Assembly: GCF_009720625.1 (NCBI RefSeq)
Contig: NZ_CP046266.1
Location: 5,313,501-5,377,500 of the forward strand
Direction: 5' to 3'
DNA from: Metabacillus sediminilitoris
GTDB lineage: Bacteria; Bacillota; Bacilli; Bacillales; Bacillaceae
DNA: 64,000 nucleotides
Part shown: positions 45,712 to 55,319 of the stretch, in pieces
Numbering within the stretch: position 1 is the stretch's first letter
Layout of the letters: the number at the start of each line of letters is the position of its first letter
Program-made: the position numbers and the translations under genes
Notes under the pieces: model-generated
The model's database searches: none
Told to the model about the DNA's origin: nothing
What the model saw: the letters and a program-made list of their open reading frames with translations, nothing else

Positions 45712-46329
45712 TTATTTAACTCCCTGCAAAAGCATCTTTGTTTGCAATTCAATATATTGGTCAATCGTATAAAGCTTCTGGATCGCCCATCTGCGGAAGG
45801 CCCACATCTGTCCTTGAACAATAATGTTATGGGCCAGCAGTTCACATTCTTGCTCAGATAACGTTAATTCGCCATTATCAATGCAGCTCTTCATAATTTC
45901 CTTAAAGATCTCAGCCATTTCAAATTCCTTTTTTAATACATATGGCAAGGCATCCTTTGATAGGGATTTTACCTCTTGATACATAACAAGGATTTCATCT
46001 TGCATATCATCCATCACTTTAAAATAATTTTTAATTGCTAGCTTTAAGCTTTCAAGTGTACCTTGTTTTGTGTCAATATCTTGCTCAAGACGGAGATGTA
46101 CTTGGTCGTAGATGGAATCACTCACTAAGTACAATACATCTTCCTTTTGACGGATGTATTCATATAACGTTCCGATACTAAAGCCGGCTGACCGGGCAAT
46201 TTCTCTTGTTGTTGTGCGGTGAAACCCTTTTTCTTTAAAAAGGTTCACCGCACCTTTAACCATCTGATCTCGACGCTTTTTAATTAACTTTTCGTCTTTC
46301 ACAGATGCAAGCACCTCGCGCTTTTTCAT
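45712..46329 (-). CDS. TetR/AcrR family transcriptional regulator
   Basis: This 205-residue regulator has the TetR helix-turn-helix at about 24-68 (AVNLFKEKGFHRTTTREIARSAGFSIGTLYEYIRQKEDVLYLV). An all-helical ligand-binding domain follows. Lying between an acyl-CoA dehydrogenase and icmF in the same direction, it probably responds to an acyl-CoA and represses the block, like FadR (YsiA) of B. subtilis. The palindrome in the fad promoter is its likely target. AGGTGG precedes the ATG. Confidence 0.88.
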   Translation of the reverse strand: MKKREVLASVKDEKLIKKRRDQMVKGAVNLFKEKGFHRTTTREIARSAGFSIGTLYEYIRQKEDVLYLVSDSIYDQVHLRLEQDIDTKQGTLESLKLAIKNYFKVMDDMQDEILVMYQEVKSLSKDALPYVLKKEFEMAEIFKEIMKSCIDNGELTLSEQECELLAHNIIVQGQMWAFRRWAIQKLYTIDQYIELQTKMLLQGVK

Positions 46330-46472
46330 CTACCTACCACCTAACTTCTAGGAAAGGGGACGAAACCCGCTTATTTTAAGACAGATTAAACTCTTTCCAT
46401 TCCCATTATTTAAATCTCGCTTTTCCCGCCCTAAAAGTGGGCTTGTTGTAAAACATCAAATAGTCGTTATCT

Positions 46473-47612
46473 TCAACTGGTGAGCATACGGGAAATAACT
46501 AGTCGTTGTATTTCCTGTGTCCCTTCATATATTTGCGTAATTTTTGCATCTCTCATAAATCGTTCGACTGGGTAATCCTTTGTATAGCCATAGCCTCCAA
46601 ATACTTGAACAGCCTCTGTTGTCACCTTCATGGCCGTGTCACCTGCAAAAAGCTTTGACATAGCAGATTCTTTTCCGTATGGGTATCCCTCTGATTCCAG
46701 CCATGCCGCCTGATAGGTTAATAGACGCGCCGCTTCAATATTTGTTGCCATATCAGCAAGCTTAAAGCTAATTCCCTGCTGCATGAAAATGGGTTTTCCG
46801 AATTGTTCACGCGCTTTTGCATATTCCACTGCAGCATCTAATGCTCCTTGTGCAATGCCGACCGCTTGAGCAGCAATCCCATTTCTGCCGCCATCTAATG
46901 TCATCATCGCAATTTTAAAGCCATCACCGATCTCCCCTAACACATTTTCTTTCGGAACTTTACATTCTTCGAAAATGATTTCCGTTGTAGGTGAAGAGCG
47001 GATACCTAATTTACTTTCTTTTTTCCCTACCGAAAATCCTTCAAAATCTTTTTCAATTATGAACGCCGTTGTACCTTTCTTTTTATTTGAAGCGTCTGTT
47101 ACGGCAAAAACAATGTAAATATCTGCTACACCGCCATTTGTAATAAAGATTTTTGAGCCATTTAAAATATAGTTGTCACCATCTACTCTCGCATTTGTTC
47201 TCATACCGCCCGCATCTGATCCAGAACCTGGCTCAGTTAAACCATAGGCACCAATTTTTTCACCTAATGCCATAGGTGTTAAGTATTTTTTCTTTTGTTC
47301 TTCTGTTCCGAACTTGTGAAGCGGCCAGCCTGCTAATGATGTGTGGGCAGATAACGTAACACCTGTTGATGCACACACCCTTGAAAGCTCTTCAACAGCA
47401 ATGACATATGAAAGATAATCGCTTCCGATTCCGCCATATTCTTCTGCCCAAGGAATGCCCGTTAATCCTAATTCAGCCATTTTCTTAAAAATATTCAAAT
47501 CAAAGCGCTCTTGCTCATCACGCTCTGCCGCAGTCGGTGCAACTTCTTTTCTCGCAAAATCTCTTACTGTTTTTCTCAACATTTCATGTTCTTCAGATAG
47601 CTTAAAATACAT
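46473..47612 (-). CDS. acdA: Acyl-CoA dehydrogenase AcdA
   Basis: This FAD enzyme catalyses alpha-beta dehydrogenation of acyl-CoA. The 379-residue protein has signatures [17 protein letters not shown] (about 126-142) and [36 protein letters not shown]. The catalytic Glu is in IYEGT (about 364). It is very close to B. subtilis AcdA by eye ([21 protein letters not shown]). Electrons would pass to ETF and then the FadF-type protein of this block. GGGGG precedes the ATG. Confidence 0.94.
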   Translation of the reverse strand: MYFKLSEEHEMLRKTVRDFARKEVAPTAAERDEQERFDLNIFKKMAELGLTGIPWAEEYGGIGSDYLSYVIAVEELSRVCASTGVTLSAHTSLAGWPLHKFGTEEQKKKYLTPMALGEKIGAYGLTEPGSGSDAGGMRTNARVDGDNYILNGSKIFITNGGVADIYIVFAVTDASNKKKGTTAFIIEKDFEGFSVGKKESKLGIRSSPTTEIIFEECKVPKENVLGEIGDGFKIAMMTLDGGRNGIAAQAVGIAQGALDAAVEYAKAREQFGKPIFMQQGISFKLADMATNIEAARLLTYQAAWLESEGYPYGKESAMSKLFAGDTAMKVTTEAVQVFGGYGYTKDYPVERFMRDAKITQIYEGTQEIQRLVISRMLTS

Positions 47613-47630
47613 AGATTCATCCCCCGATAT

Positions 47631-48773
47631 TTACTTTTCTTTTAACAAGTATTTGCTGATGACAATTCGTTGTATTTCACTCGTTCCTTCATAAATTTCA
47701 CATATTTTTGCATCACGAAAATATCTTTCTACTGGGTAATCTTTTGTATAGCCATTGCCTCCATAAATTTGCACAGCCTCTATCGCTGAATCCATCGCTG
47801 TTTTTGAGGCAAACAGCTTGGCCATCGCTGCCTGCTTCCCACAAGGTAGTTGATTACCTTTTAGAAATGCCGCTTGATAGACTAATAGCTCTGCAGCTTT
47901 CACTGTTGTTGCCATATCAGCTAGTTTAAAAGCGATGCCTTGCTGACTTGCAATCGGTTTTCCGAATTGTTGTCGTTCATTCGCATATTTTGTTGCCTTT
48001 TCAAGTGCCGCTTCAGCAATTCCCAGCGATTGTGCTGCGATACCGATTCGGCCTCCATCAAGATTAGCCATCGCAATTTTAAACCCTTCCCCTTCTTCAC
48101 CAAGGAGATTTTCGATCGGCACTTTCGCATCTTCAAATGTAAGCTGGACGGTTCTAGAGCCATTCAAGCCCATTTTGTGTTCATCTTTTCCGATTATAAA
48201 TCCGGGTGTTCCTTTCTCAACAATGAATGCTGATACACCTTGGCTTCCTTTTCCACTTCCCGTTCTGGCAAATACGATATACGTATCAGCTTCACCGCCG
48301 TTTGTAATAAACACCTTTGTGCCATTTAATCGATAATGATCTCCCATCTTAACAGCTCTCGTTCTCAAACTGGAAGCATCTGAGCCTGAATTCGGTTCTG
48401 TTAAGCAAAAAGCGCCTAAATGCTCTCCTTTAGCTAGCTTTGTGACAAATTTCTTCTTCTGCTGTTCCGTACCAAAGGTTAAAATTGGATAGGTCCCAAC
48501 AGATGTATGGACAGATAAAATAACACCAAGAGTTGCACTTACTTTTGAAATTTCATGGATCGCGATGATATAGGAAGTAAAATCCATACCAGCCCCTTCA
48601 TACGCTTCCGGAATCGGAATCCCCATCAGCCCAAGCGCTCCCATTTTTTTTAAGATCGCTCTTGGAAAAACACCCTTTTCCATTTCTTCAACAAATGGCT
48701 CGACCTCTGACTTTGCAAACTCACGAACCATTTTCCGCATCATAGATTGCTCATCTGTAAAATGTAAATTCAC
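47631..48773 (-). CDS. Acyl-CoA dehydrogenase (second paralogue)
   Basis: The 380-residue product is related to AcdA along its whole length. It has [49 protein letters not shown] and the catalytic Glu in IYEGT. Start is a GTG after AAGGGGTGG. It lies 18 bases upstream of acdA, so the pair is cotranscribed, and chain-length or branched-chain specificity may differ. Substrate cannot be read from sequence. Confidence 0.92.
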   Translation of the reverse strand: MNLHFTDEQSMMRKMVREFAKSEVEPFVEEMEKGVFPRAILKKMGALGLMGIPIPEAYEGAGMDFTSYIIAIHEISKVSATLGVILSVHTSVGTYPILTFGTEQQKKKFVTKLAKGEHLGAFCLTEPNSGSDASSLRTRAVKMGDHYRLNGTKVFITNGGEADTYIVFARTGSGKGSQGVSAFIVEKGTPGFIIGKDEHKMGLNGSRTVQLTFEDAKVPIENLLGEEGEGFKIAMANLDGGRIGIAAQSLGIAEAALEKATKYANERQQFGKPIASQQGIAFKLADMATTVKAAELLVYQAAFLKGNQLPCGKQAAMAKLFASKTAMDSAIEAVQIYGGNGYTKDYPVERYFRDAKICEIYEGTSEIQRIVISKYLLKEK

Positions 48774-48797
48774 TTGATGCCACCCCTTTGGATTAGT

Positions 48798-48919
48798 AGA
48801 AAAGCGGAAGCGCCTTGCTTAGGCCCGAAAAGCATAAGACAGGCCAGAATAGAAGACGCTCTTTGTCTTCAATTCTGGAATGGCTTATGACTCGAGGGAC
48901 TAGGCGCTGCAGCTAGACA
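48798..48919 (+). repeat. 120-bp palindromic repeat element, copy H
   Basis: This is a complete copy with inner arms CCAGAAT / ATTCTGG and a GAAGACG..GTCTTC top, a compensated change from the usual GAAGGTG..CCTTC. It ends GCGCTGCAGCTAGACA and is in tandem with copies I and J. Confidence 0.9.
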
Positions 48920-48921
48920 AT

Positions 48922-49041
48922 GAAAAGCGGAAGCGACTGGTTAGCTCTGACAAGCATAAGACAAGGCAGAATAGAAGGTGTTTTTTACCTTCAATTCTGA
49001 ATTGGCTTATGACTCGAAGAGCTAGGCGCTGCAGCTAGACA
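48922..49041 (+). repeat. 120-bp palindromic repeat element, copy I
   Basis: This is a full copy directly after copy H. The inner arms GCAGAAT / ATTCTGA contain one mismatch; the outer arms are AGCTCTGA / TCGAAGAGCT. Confidence 0.88.
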
Positions 49042-49043
49042 AT

Positions 49044-49105
49044 GAAAGCGGAAGCGCCTTGCTTAGCCCCGGCAAAGAGGAGCAGCTAGGCACTTCGAAA
49101 AGCGG
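49044..49105 (+). repeat. Truncated repeat element, copy J
   Basis: The left end GAAAGCGGAAGCGCCTTGC and a short right end GCAGCTAGGCAC are joined, with the central hairpin deleted. This suggests an internal deletion between the paired arms. Confidence 0.7.
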
Positions 49106-49110
49106 TGAAA

Positions 49111-49962
49111 TCAATAGGAATAAAAGCCTTTGCCTGTTTTTCTCCCTAACCAGCCTGCTTTCACATATTTTCGCAGCAATGGGCATGGGCGGTATTTGTC
49201 ATCACCAAAGCCTTCATGGAGGGTTTCCATAATATATAGGCATGTATCTAAACCAATAAAATCAGCTAAGGTCAGCGGTCCCATTGGGTGATTCATTCCA
49301 AGCTTCATCACTTCATCAACTGCCTCTGGTGTTGCGACACCTTCATAAACGGTATAAATAGCTTCGTTGATCATCGGCATTAAAATTCGGTTTGAAACGA
49401 AGCCTGGAAAATCATTGACTTCAACTGGGACTTTCGCTAGTTTTTTTGTCAGATCGTGGATAGCCTCATAGACTTCATCTGATGTTGCCAGACCACGAAT
49501 GATTTCTACCAGCTTCATGACTGGGACTGGGTTCATAAAGTGCATACCGATTACTTTTTCTGGCCGCTTTGTTGCAGCAGCAATTTCTGTAATCGGCAAT
49601 GAGGATGTGTTTGTTGCTAAAATGGCGTGCTCCTGTGCTAATTTATCTAGTTCATGAAATAATGATGCTTTTACATCCATTTTTTCAACAGCAGCTTCAA
49701 TCACTATGTCAACTGAACCTGCATGTGTAAGGTCAACAGAGGGTGTAATTCTTTCAAGGATCGCGTCTTTTTCTTGTAATGTAATTCGATCCTTTTCTAC
49801 TTGTTTTTGGAGTTGTTTGTCAATTGAGCTCATTCCTCTATTAACAAATTCCTCTTTTAGATCATGAAGAAAAACATCAAAGCCAGCGGCTGCACACACC
49901 TGAGCAATGCCGGAGCCCATTTGCCCGGCTCCGATAACCATAATCTTTTGAATATCCATCAT
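49111..49962 (-). CDS. 3-hydroxybutyryl-CoA dehydrogenase
   Basis: This enzyme oxidises 3-hydroxyacyl-CoA to 3-ketoacyl-CoA with NAD(P). The 283-residue protein has the Rossmann motif [28 protein letters not shown] (about 7-34), the catalytic His region [17 protein letters not shown] (about 140-156) and [20 protein letters not shown]. It is comparable to MmgB of B. subtilis. It lies 24 bases after the thiolase, supporting consecutive beta-oxidation steps. GAGGAGG precedes two adjacent ATGs. Confidence 0.93.
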   Translation of the reverse strand: MMDIQKIMVIGAGQMGSGIAQVCAAAGFDVFLHDLKEEFVNRGMSSIDKQLQKQVEKDRITLQEKDAILERITPSVDLTHAGSVDIVIEAAVEKMDVKASLFHELDKLAQEHAILATNTSSLPITEIAAATKRPEKVIGMHFMNPVPVMKLVEIIRGLATSDEVYEAIHDLTKKLAKVPVEVNDFPGFVSNRILMPMINEAIYTVYEGVATPEAVDEVMKLGMNHPMGPLTLADFIGLDTCLYIMETLHEGFGDDKYRPCPLLRKYVKAGWLGRKTGKGFYSY

Positions 49963-49985
49963 TATCCTCCTCGCAATCTCTTAAA

Positions 49986-51167
49986 TTAATAAACTTCAAT
50001 CATAATGGCATCGCCTTGACCGCCGCCGCTGCAAATCGCAGCAATACCAATCCCTCCGCCTCTTCGTTTCAATTCATGAATCAGGGTAATGATAATTCTC
50101 GCTCCGCTTGCGCCGATCGGATGACCTAGTGCTACTGCCCCGCCATTTACATTCACTTTTTCCGGATCGAGATTTGCAATCTGATTAGCTGCTAATGCCA
50201 CTGCTGCAAATGCTTCATTGATCTCAAATAAGTCTATTTCTTCTACCGTTTTACCAGTCTTTTTTAATAGCTCATTAATCACAAGACCTGGCGTTTTCGG
50301 AAAGTCCTTTGCTTCCGTTGCAATCGCTGTATGCCCAATGATTGCTGCTAATGGCGTAAGCCCTTCTTTCTGTGCTCGTTCCTCACTCATCAGGACGAGG
50401 GCTGCCGCACCATCATTAATACCAGGAGCATTTCCAGCTGTAATCGTTCCATCATGATCAAAAACAGGAACAAGCTTAGATAGTCTTTCGATTGATGTAT
50501 CCTTACGTGGTGCTTCATCTGCATCAACAATAACCGGATCGCCTTTTCGTTGTGGAACAGCAACTGGAACAATCTCTTCGTTTAATAGGCCAGATTCCTG
50601 GGCTTGAACGGCACGCTGGTGACTTCTTAATGCCCACTCATCCTGCTGCTTTCGAGTCAAATGTAATTCAGCAGACGTACTGTTTCCATATGTGCCCATA
50701 TGAACGCCAGTAAAGCTGCATGTTAAGCCATCATGGATCATCAAATCCTTCACAGCACTATCGCCCATTCTCAACCCCCAACGTGCCTTTGGTAAAAGAT
50801 ACGGAGCATTACTCATCGATTCCATTCCACCAGCAACGATCACCTCTTCATCACCAGCTCTTATGACTTGATCTGCTAATGTCACACTTCTTAAGCCTGA
50901 AGCACATACTTTGTTGATCGTCTCCGTTTTCACATTCCACGGAAGATCTGCTTTCCGTGCTGCTTGGCGTGAAGGAATTTGCCCTTGTCCGCCCTGCAGG
51001 ACATTTCCAAAAATAACCTCATTTACTTGTTCTCCATCAACATTTGCTCGTTTTAACGCTTCTTTAATAGCAATTCCGCCAAGCTCTGCTGCCGTTAATG
51101 TCGATAATGCTCCGCCAAATTTACCAACCGGTGTTCTTACTCCACTTAAAATCACTGTTTTCGCCAT
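49986..51167 (-). CDS. Acetyl-CoA C-acetyltransferase (thiolase)
   Basis: The thiolase cleaves 3-ketoacyl-CoA with CoA or condenses acetyl-CoA. The 393-residue protein starts [19 protein letters not shown]. The nucleophilic Cys is in [11 protein letters not shown] (about 88), [13 protein letters not shown] follows, the catalytic His is in [16 protein letters not shown], and the second Cys in [13 protein letters not shown] 33-codon upstream extension is rejected in favour of the ATG at 51167 after AGGAGAG. It is comparable to MmgA of B. subtilis. Confidence 0.95.
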   Translation of the reverse strand: MAKTVILSGVRTPVGKFGGALSTLTAAELGGIAIKEALKRANVDGEQVNEVIFGNVLQGGQGQIPSRQAARKADLPWNVKTETINKVCASGLRSVTLADQVIRAGDEEVIVAGGMESMSNAPYLLPKARWGLRMGDSAVKDLMIHDGLTCSFTGVHMGTYGNSTSAELHLTRKQQDEWALRSHQRAVQAQESGLLNEEIVPVAVPQRKGDPVIVDADEAPRKDTSIERLSKLVPVFDHDGTITAGNAPGINDGAAALVLMSEERAQKEGLTPLAAIIGHTAIATEAKDFPKTPGLVINELLKKTGKTVEEIDLFEINEAFAAVALAANQIANLDPEKVNVNGGAVALGHPIGASGARIIITLIHELKRRGGGIGIAAICSGGGQGDAIMIEVY

Positions 51168-51271
51168 GTGTATCTCTCCTTTAAGAATGGTTATGTCATT
51201 ATATATATGAGCTTTCATATCAACTTCAGAAAGCGTTTGCATAAATGAACCCGAACGAACGCTCAATCAGT

Positions 51272-51393
51272 AGAAAAGCGGAAGCGCCTTGCTTAGCTCC
51301 GAAAAGCATAAGACAGGCCGGAATAGAAGGTGTTCTTTACCTTCAATTCTGGAATGGCTTATGACTCGAGGAGCTAGGCGCTGCAGCTAGACA
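51272..51393 (+). repeat. 120-bp palindromic repeat element, copy K
   Basis: This is a complete copy with outer arms AGCTCC / GGAGCT, inner arms CCGGAAT / ATTCTGG (one G-T pair) and the GAAGGTG..ACCTTC top. It lies in the gap between the thiolase and the fadF-like gene, in tandem with copy L. Confidence 0.9.
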
Positions 51394-51395
51394 AT

Positions 51396-51461
51396 GAAAA
51401 GCGGAAGCGCCTTGCTTAGCTCCGACAAGCATAAGACAGGACAGAATAGAAGGCGCTCTTT
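51396..51461 (+). repeat. Truncated repeat element, copy L
   Basis: The left half of the family up to the hairpin top (GAATAGAAGGCGCTCTTT) is present and then stops abruptly, with the right half missing. Confidence 0.75.
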
Positions 51462-51507
51462 AAGCAAGGACTGCCCCTCTCCATAAGTTAGGGACTGTCC
51501 CGCCATT

Positions 51508-53622
51508 TTAAGAAACCAACTCTTTTTGTTCGCCAAAAATTGATTTTTCAAGCAGCTCTGCTACATCATATGTGCTCACCTGTTCTTCAACTTCTTTTGC
51601 TTTTGTCCCATCACTTAGCATTGTTAAACAGTATGGACAGCCTGAGCTGATCACAGATGGATTTACAGTTAATGCCTGCTCTGTTCGTGCGACATTAATG
51701 CGGCTGCCTGTTTCTTCTTCCATCCACATTAATCCACCACCAGCACCACAGCACATGCCTTTCTCACGATTTCGTTCCATCTCGACAAGCTTTACCCCTG
51801 GTATCGCTTTTAAAATGGTACGAGGCGCTTCATACACTTCATTGTATCTGCCCAGGTAACAGGAATCGTGGAAGGTTATGGTTTCATTTACAGGCAACTT
51901 CGGTGTTAATCGACCATCCGTAACCAGCTCTGCAAGCAGCTCTGTATGATGATACACCTCAGCCTCTAAGCCGAAATCAGGGTATTCATTTTTAAAAATG
52001 TTATAAGCATGCGGATCGATTGTGACAATCTTTTTCACGTCGTTTTTCACAAATTCATCGATGTTTTTTGTCGCAAGTTCTTGGAATAAAAACTCATTAC
52101 CGAGACGGCGCGGTGTATCACCAGAGTTCTTTTCCTTATTACCAAGAATCGCAAATTTCACTCCTGCTTCATTTAAAAGCTTTGCAAATGACAGGGCTAT
52201 TTTTTGGCTGCGGTTGTCATAAGAGCCCATCGAGCCGATCCAAAATAAAAATTCAAACTCAACACGTGCCTTGCTCATTTCTTTTACAGTCGGGATTACA
52301 ACATCCTCGCGGCTTTCGCGCCAGGTTTCACGCTCTTTACGGTTAAGTCCCCACGGATTTCCTTGACGTTCAATATTTGTCATGGCACGTTGTGCATCTG
52401 TATCCATTTTGCCTTCTGTTAAAACAAGGTAGCGGCGCATATCAATGATTTTATCTACATGCTCATTCATAACAGGACATTGATCTTCACAGTTACGGCA
52501 AGTTGTACATGCCCAAATTTCTTCTTCTGTGATGACCTCGCCTATTAAAGACGGGTTATAGCCAACAGCTGTTGCTGCCGATTCCTGCGCACCAGCACTA
52601 GCAGCCATCATCGCAATTTTATTTCCTTGTGTATGACTAAAAGCTGCTGCAGGTACCCATGGCTGCTTCTGTGTAACAGCTGCACCAGTATATGTTAAAT
52701 GATCACGTAACTTTAAAATCAAGTCCATTGGTGAAAGAATTTTTCCTGTACCTGTTGCAGGACACATATTTGTACAGCGCCCGCATTCTACACATGCATA
52801 TAAATCAATTAATTGTGGTTGTGTGAAATCCTCGATTTTTCCAACACCGAATGTTTCTTGCGTTTCATCTTCAAAATCAATTTTTTCAAGCTTGCCTGGA
52901 TTTGAAACACGATTAAAATACACATTTGCTGGTCCTGCAATTAAATGTGCATGTTTTGATTGCGGGACATATACTAAAAATGTTAATAAAAATAGCAAAT
53001 GGATCCACCAAGCGACATAAAATATCACAATTGACCCTGTTTCACCTACAAAGCTAAGTAAAAAGGCTAAAGAGGAAGCAATTGGCTCAGACCATGTCAG
53101 TTCATGACCATGCCAGATGATGCCCATTCCATTGCCAAGAAGAACAGACAACATTAGTCCGCCGATGAAAAGTAAAACCAAGCCTGCTTTGAAGCCGCGT
53201 TTTAAGCGAACAAGCTTTTCAACATAACGGCGGTGAAACGCCCATACAACTGCTACTAAAATCATAAATGTGACAATTTCCTGAAAAAAGGTAAAAGCGG
53301 GATATAACGGACCGAGTGGTAAATGCGCCCCTGGAATTAATCCTTTAATAATAAAATCAATCGCTCCAAATTGAACAAGTATAAAGCCATAGAAAAACAT
53401 GACATGTATGGCACCGCTCTTTTTATCCTTTAAGAGCTTTTTTTGTCCAAACACATTTACCCAAACCTTTTGCAATCTTTCCTTTACTTTACTTTCAAAT
53501 TCAACTTTTTTCCCTAGCTTAATGTAGGCCATTCTCGTGCGAAGTAAGTAGACAAACAAATGAATTGCGTAAGCGGTTACAATTACGAATGCAAGAAAAT
53601 TCACCCATAATAGTGCATCCAA
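51508..53622 (-). CDS. fadF: FadF-type membrane iron-sulfur oxidoreductase (YwjF)
   Basis: This protein probably passes electrons from ETF and acyl-CoA dehydrogenases to the respiratory chain. The 704-residue protein has six or so N-terminal membrane helices (about 1-225). Two 4Fe-4S clusters follow, in CVECGRCTNMCP (about 280) and CTTCRNCEDQCP (about 375). Two Cys-rich CCG domains complete it (about 470-690, with HDSCYLGRYN and MCCGAGGGLMW). Start is a TTG after AGGGGG. It is the first gene of the fad block; the ywjF-acdA-rpoE order in B. subtilis is here expanded by extra genes. Confidence 0.9.
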   Translation of the reverse strand: MDALLWVNFLAFVIVTAYAIHLFVYLLRTRMAYIKLGKKVEFESKVKERLQKVWVNVFGQKKLLKDKKSGAIHVMFFYGFILVQFGAIDFIIKGLIPGAHLPLGPLYPAFTFFQEIVTFMILVAVVWAFHRRYVEKLVRLKRGFKAGLVLLFIGGLMLSVLLGNGMGIIWHGHELTWSEPIASSLAFLLSFVGETGSIVIFYVAWWIHLLFLLTFLVYVPQSKHAHLIAGPANVYFNRVSNPGKLEKIDFEDETQETFGVGKIEDFTQPQLIDLYACVECGRCTNMCPATGTGKILSPMDLILKLRDHLTYTGAAVTQKQPWVPAAAFSHTQGNKIAMMAASAGAQESAATAVGYNPSLIGEVITEEEIWACTTCRNCEDQCPVMNEHVDKIIDMRRYLVLTEGKMDTDAQRAMTNIERQGNPWGLNRKERETWRESREDVVIPTVKEMSKARVEFEFLFWIGSMGSYDNRSQKIALSFAKLLNEAGVKFAILGNKEKNSGDTPRRLGNEFLFQELATKNIDEFVKNDVKKIVTIDPHAYNIFKNEYPDFGLEAEVYHHTELLAELVTDGRLTPKLPVNETITFHDSCYLGRYNEVYEAPRTILKAIPGVKLVEMERNREKGMCCGAGGGLMWMEEETGSRINVARTEQALTVNPSVISSGCPYCLTMLSDGTKAKEVEEQVSTYDVAELLEKSIFGEQKELVS

Positions 53623-53725
53623 TTCTATTCCCCCTATCTCCCCATTGCTCCGGTCTCTTTCCTTACGATCTTTTCACCCTTTGTTTCGTAACACTTCTAA
53701 TTTTCTGAATTCATTCTATACTCTT

Positions 53726-53755
53726 ATGATATTTTATGAATGATCATTCAGTCAA
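53726..53755 (-). promoter_or_regulatory. fad operon promoter with embedded palindromic operator
   Basis: TTGACT (53750-53755) and TATCAT (53726-53731) on the minus strand are 18 bases apart. The perfect palindrome TGAATGATCATTCA (53737-53750) fills the spacer. It resembles the B. subtilis FadR box (TGAATGAnTAnTCATTCA) with a shorter centre. A repressor bound there would block RNA polymerase. Confidence 0.75.
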
Positions 53756-53956
53756 CACTTTTCATTGTGAAATTTCAATATACTCGTTACATATGTATTC
53801 ATCAGCCCCGAAAATATGCAAGAAAATGGACATGCTATTAATCCTCAGCAGGGACATTCTGCCCGTTGATATCGGGATAAAAAGGAACATTTTTGTACAC
53901 AATACCGGAAATGGAAGATTTTTAATGCATTGTTATGCTACTAGGAGGAATAGTGA

Positions 53957-55159
53957 TTGACTATATTCTTGATTATCAGCTTTATCATAGTGGCAGTAAT
54001 TTGCTTATTTACAATTGATTATCATTTAGGAAGAAAAGATCATCTTTCCAAATCAAAGTATACTCAATTCCATCCTAAAAAGAGCGATCTCGAGCTTTTT
54101 ATTGACGGTGAAAAGCTCTTTCATGATTTATTCGAAAGCATAAAAAATAGTACGCAAAGCATTCACGTGTTATTTTACATCGTAAAAAATGATGAGATTA
54201 GCAATGAATTCCTCTCTTTATTAGGTGAAAAGGCAAGCATTGGCGTGGAAGTGCGTCTCCTGCTCGACTATGTTGGGAGTTTTGAGCTTGATAAACAAAA
54301 AATCAATGTCCTAAAAGAAAAAGGCGTAAAATTTGCCCGCTCACATGCTCCCCGATTTCCATACTTTTTTTATACCCTTCAGGCAAGAAACCATCGTAAA
54401 ATAACCGTTATTGATGGAAAAATCGGTTACTTGGGCGGCTTTAATATCGGAAAAGAATATATCGGAAAAGATCCTAAATTTGGCTATTGGCGAGATTTCC
54501 ATCTCAAACTCACTGGTGAAGGTGTTTCTGATTTGCAGCAGCAATTTTTAAGGGATTGGTTTGATTCAACAGCTGAGAATTACCTTGAAGAAACACGTTA
54601 TTTTCCTAACCTCGAGCAAGGTAAAAGTAAACATACCTTTATTTCTACGTATGGTAAGCATCTTGATGAGCATTTTCTATCATTCATTAAAGAGGCAAAA
54701 CAAGAAATTCTTATTTGCTCTCCTTATTTCATACCAGGGAAAAAAATTTTGGATGAGTTACTGCGCGCTTTAGCAAATGGAATGAAAGTAAAAATTATGG
54801 TTCCTATGAAAGCTGATCATCCTTTAGTTAAACAAGCTGCTTTTCCGTACTTTGGACAGCTTTTATTAGCCGGAGCTGAGATCTACCGCTTTTACCACGG
54901 CTTTTACCATGCAAAGGTCATCGTGATCGATGATCAATTATGTGATATCGGTACAGCTAACTTTGATAAAAGAAGCTTATATTTAAATGATGAAATGAAT
55001 TGCATCATTTATGATCAAGAATTTGTCAAACTTGTCAAAACGTCTATTTATGAAGACTTCAATCGATCTGAGCTGTTAACATATGAGTTTTATAAAAAGC
55101 GCCCATTGCTAGAAAGAGGGAAAGAAGCTGTGGCTACTCTTGTTTCACATTTTTTATAA
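53957..55159 (+). CDS. Cardiolipin synthase family protein (phospholipase D superfamily, YwjE-like)
   Basis: The enzyme would join two phosphatidylglycerols to cardiolipin in the membrane. The 400-residue protein has one N-terminal membrane helix (about 2-20, instead of the two of ClsA) and two HKD motifs: NHRKITVIDGKIGYLGGFN (about 146-164) and HAKVIVIDDQLCDIGTANFDKRS (about 318-340). Start is a TTG, eight bases after AGGAGG. It is divergent from the fad block and corresponds to ywjE, the minor cardiolipin synthase of B. subtilis. Confidence 0.88.
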   Translation: MTIFLIISFIIVAVICLFTIDYHLGRKDHLSKSKYTQFHPKKSDLELFIDGEKLFHDLFESIKNSTQSIHVLFYIVKNDEISNEFLSLLGEKASIGVEVRLLLDYVGSFELDKQKINVLKEKGVKFARSHAPRFPYFFYTLQARNHRKITVIDGKIGYLGGFNIGKEYIGKDPKFGYWRDFHLKLTGEGVSDLQQQFLRDWFDSTAENYLEETRYFPNLEQGKSKHTFISTYGKHLDEHFLSFIKEAKQEILICSPYFIPGKKILDELLRALANGMKVKIMVPMKADHPLVKQAAFPYFGQLLLAGAEIYRFYHGFYHAKVIVIDDQLCDIGTANFDKRSLYLNDEMNCIIYDQEFVKLVKTSIYEDFNRSELLTYEFYKKRPLLERGKEAVATLVSHFL

Positions 55160-55278
55160 CGAATTGCAAATAGTGAGCAGCTGTTTTTTGTTGGGATTGA
55201 ACCACTTCTTCTCTTAATTGAACCATTTATCTAATTTATTATACCTTTTCACTTCCATCGACTATATTACAACTCATA

Positions 55279-55315
55279 AAAAAATCAGTTGAACAAATGT
55301 TCAACTGATTTTTTA
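55279..55315. terminator. Bidirectional terminator between cls and argS
   Basis: AATCAGTTGAAC and GTTCAACTGATT form a perfect 12-bp stem with a 4-base loop. A-runs and T-runs flank both sides, so it can end argS on the minus strand and cls on the plus strand. Confidence 0.85.
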
Positions 55316-55319
55316 TTCC

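Noticed and set aside
55188..55225. ATTGAACCA doubled at 21-base spacing after the cls gene, with a similar word at 13195
   Set aside because: Only two units with weak similarity; insufficient to claim a repeat family.
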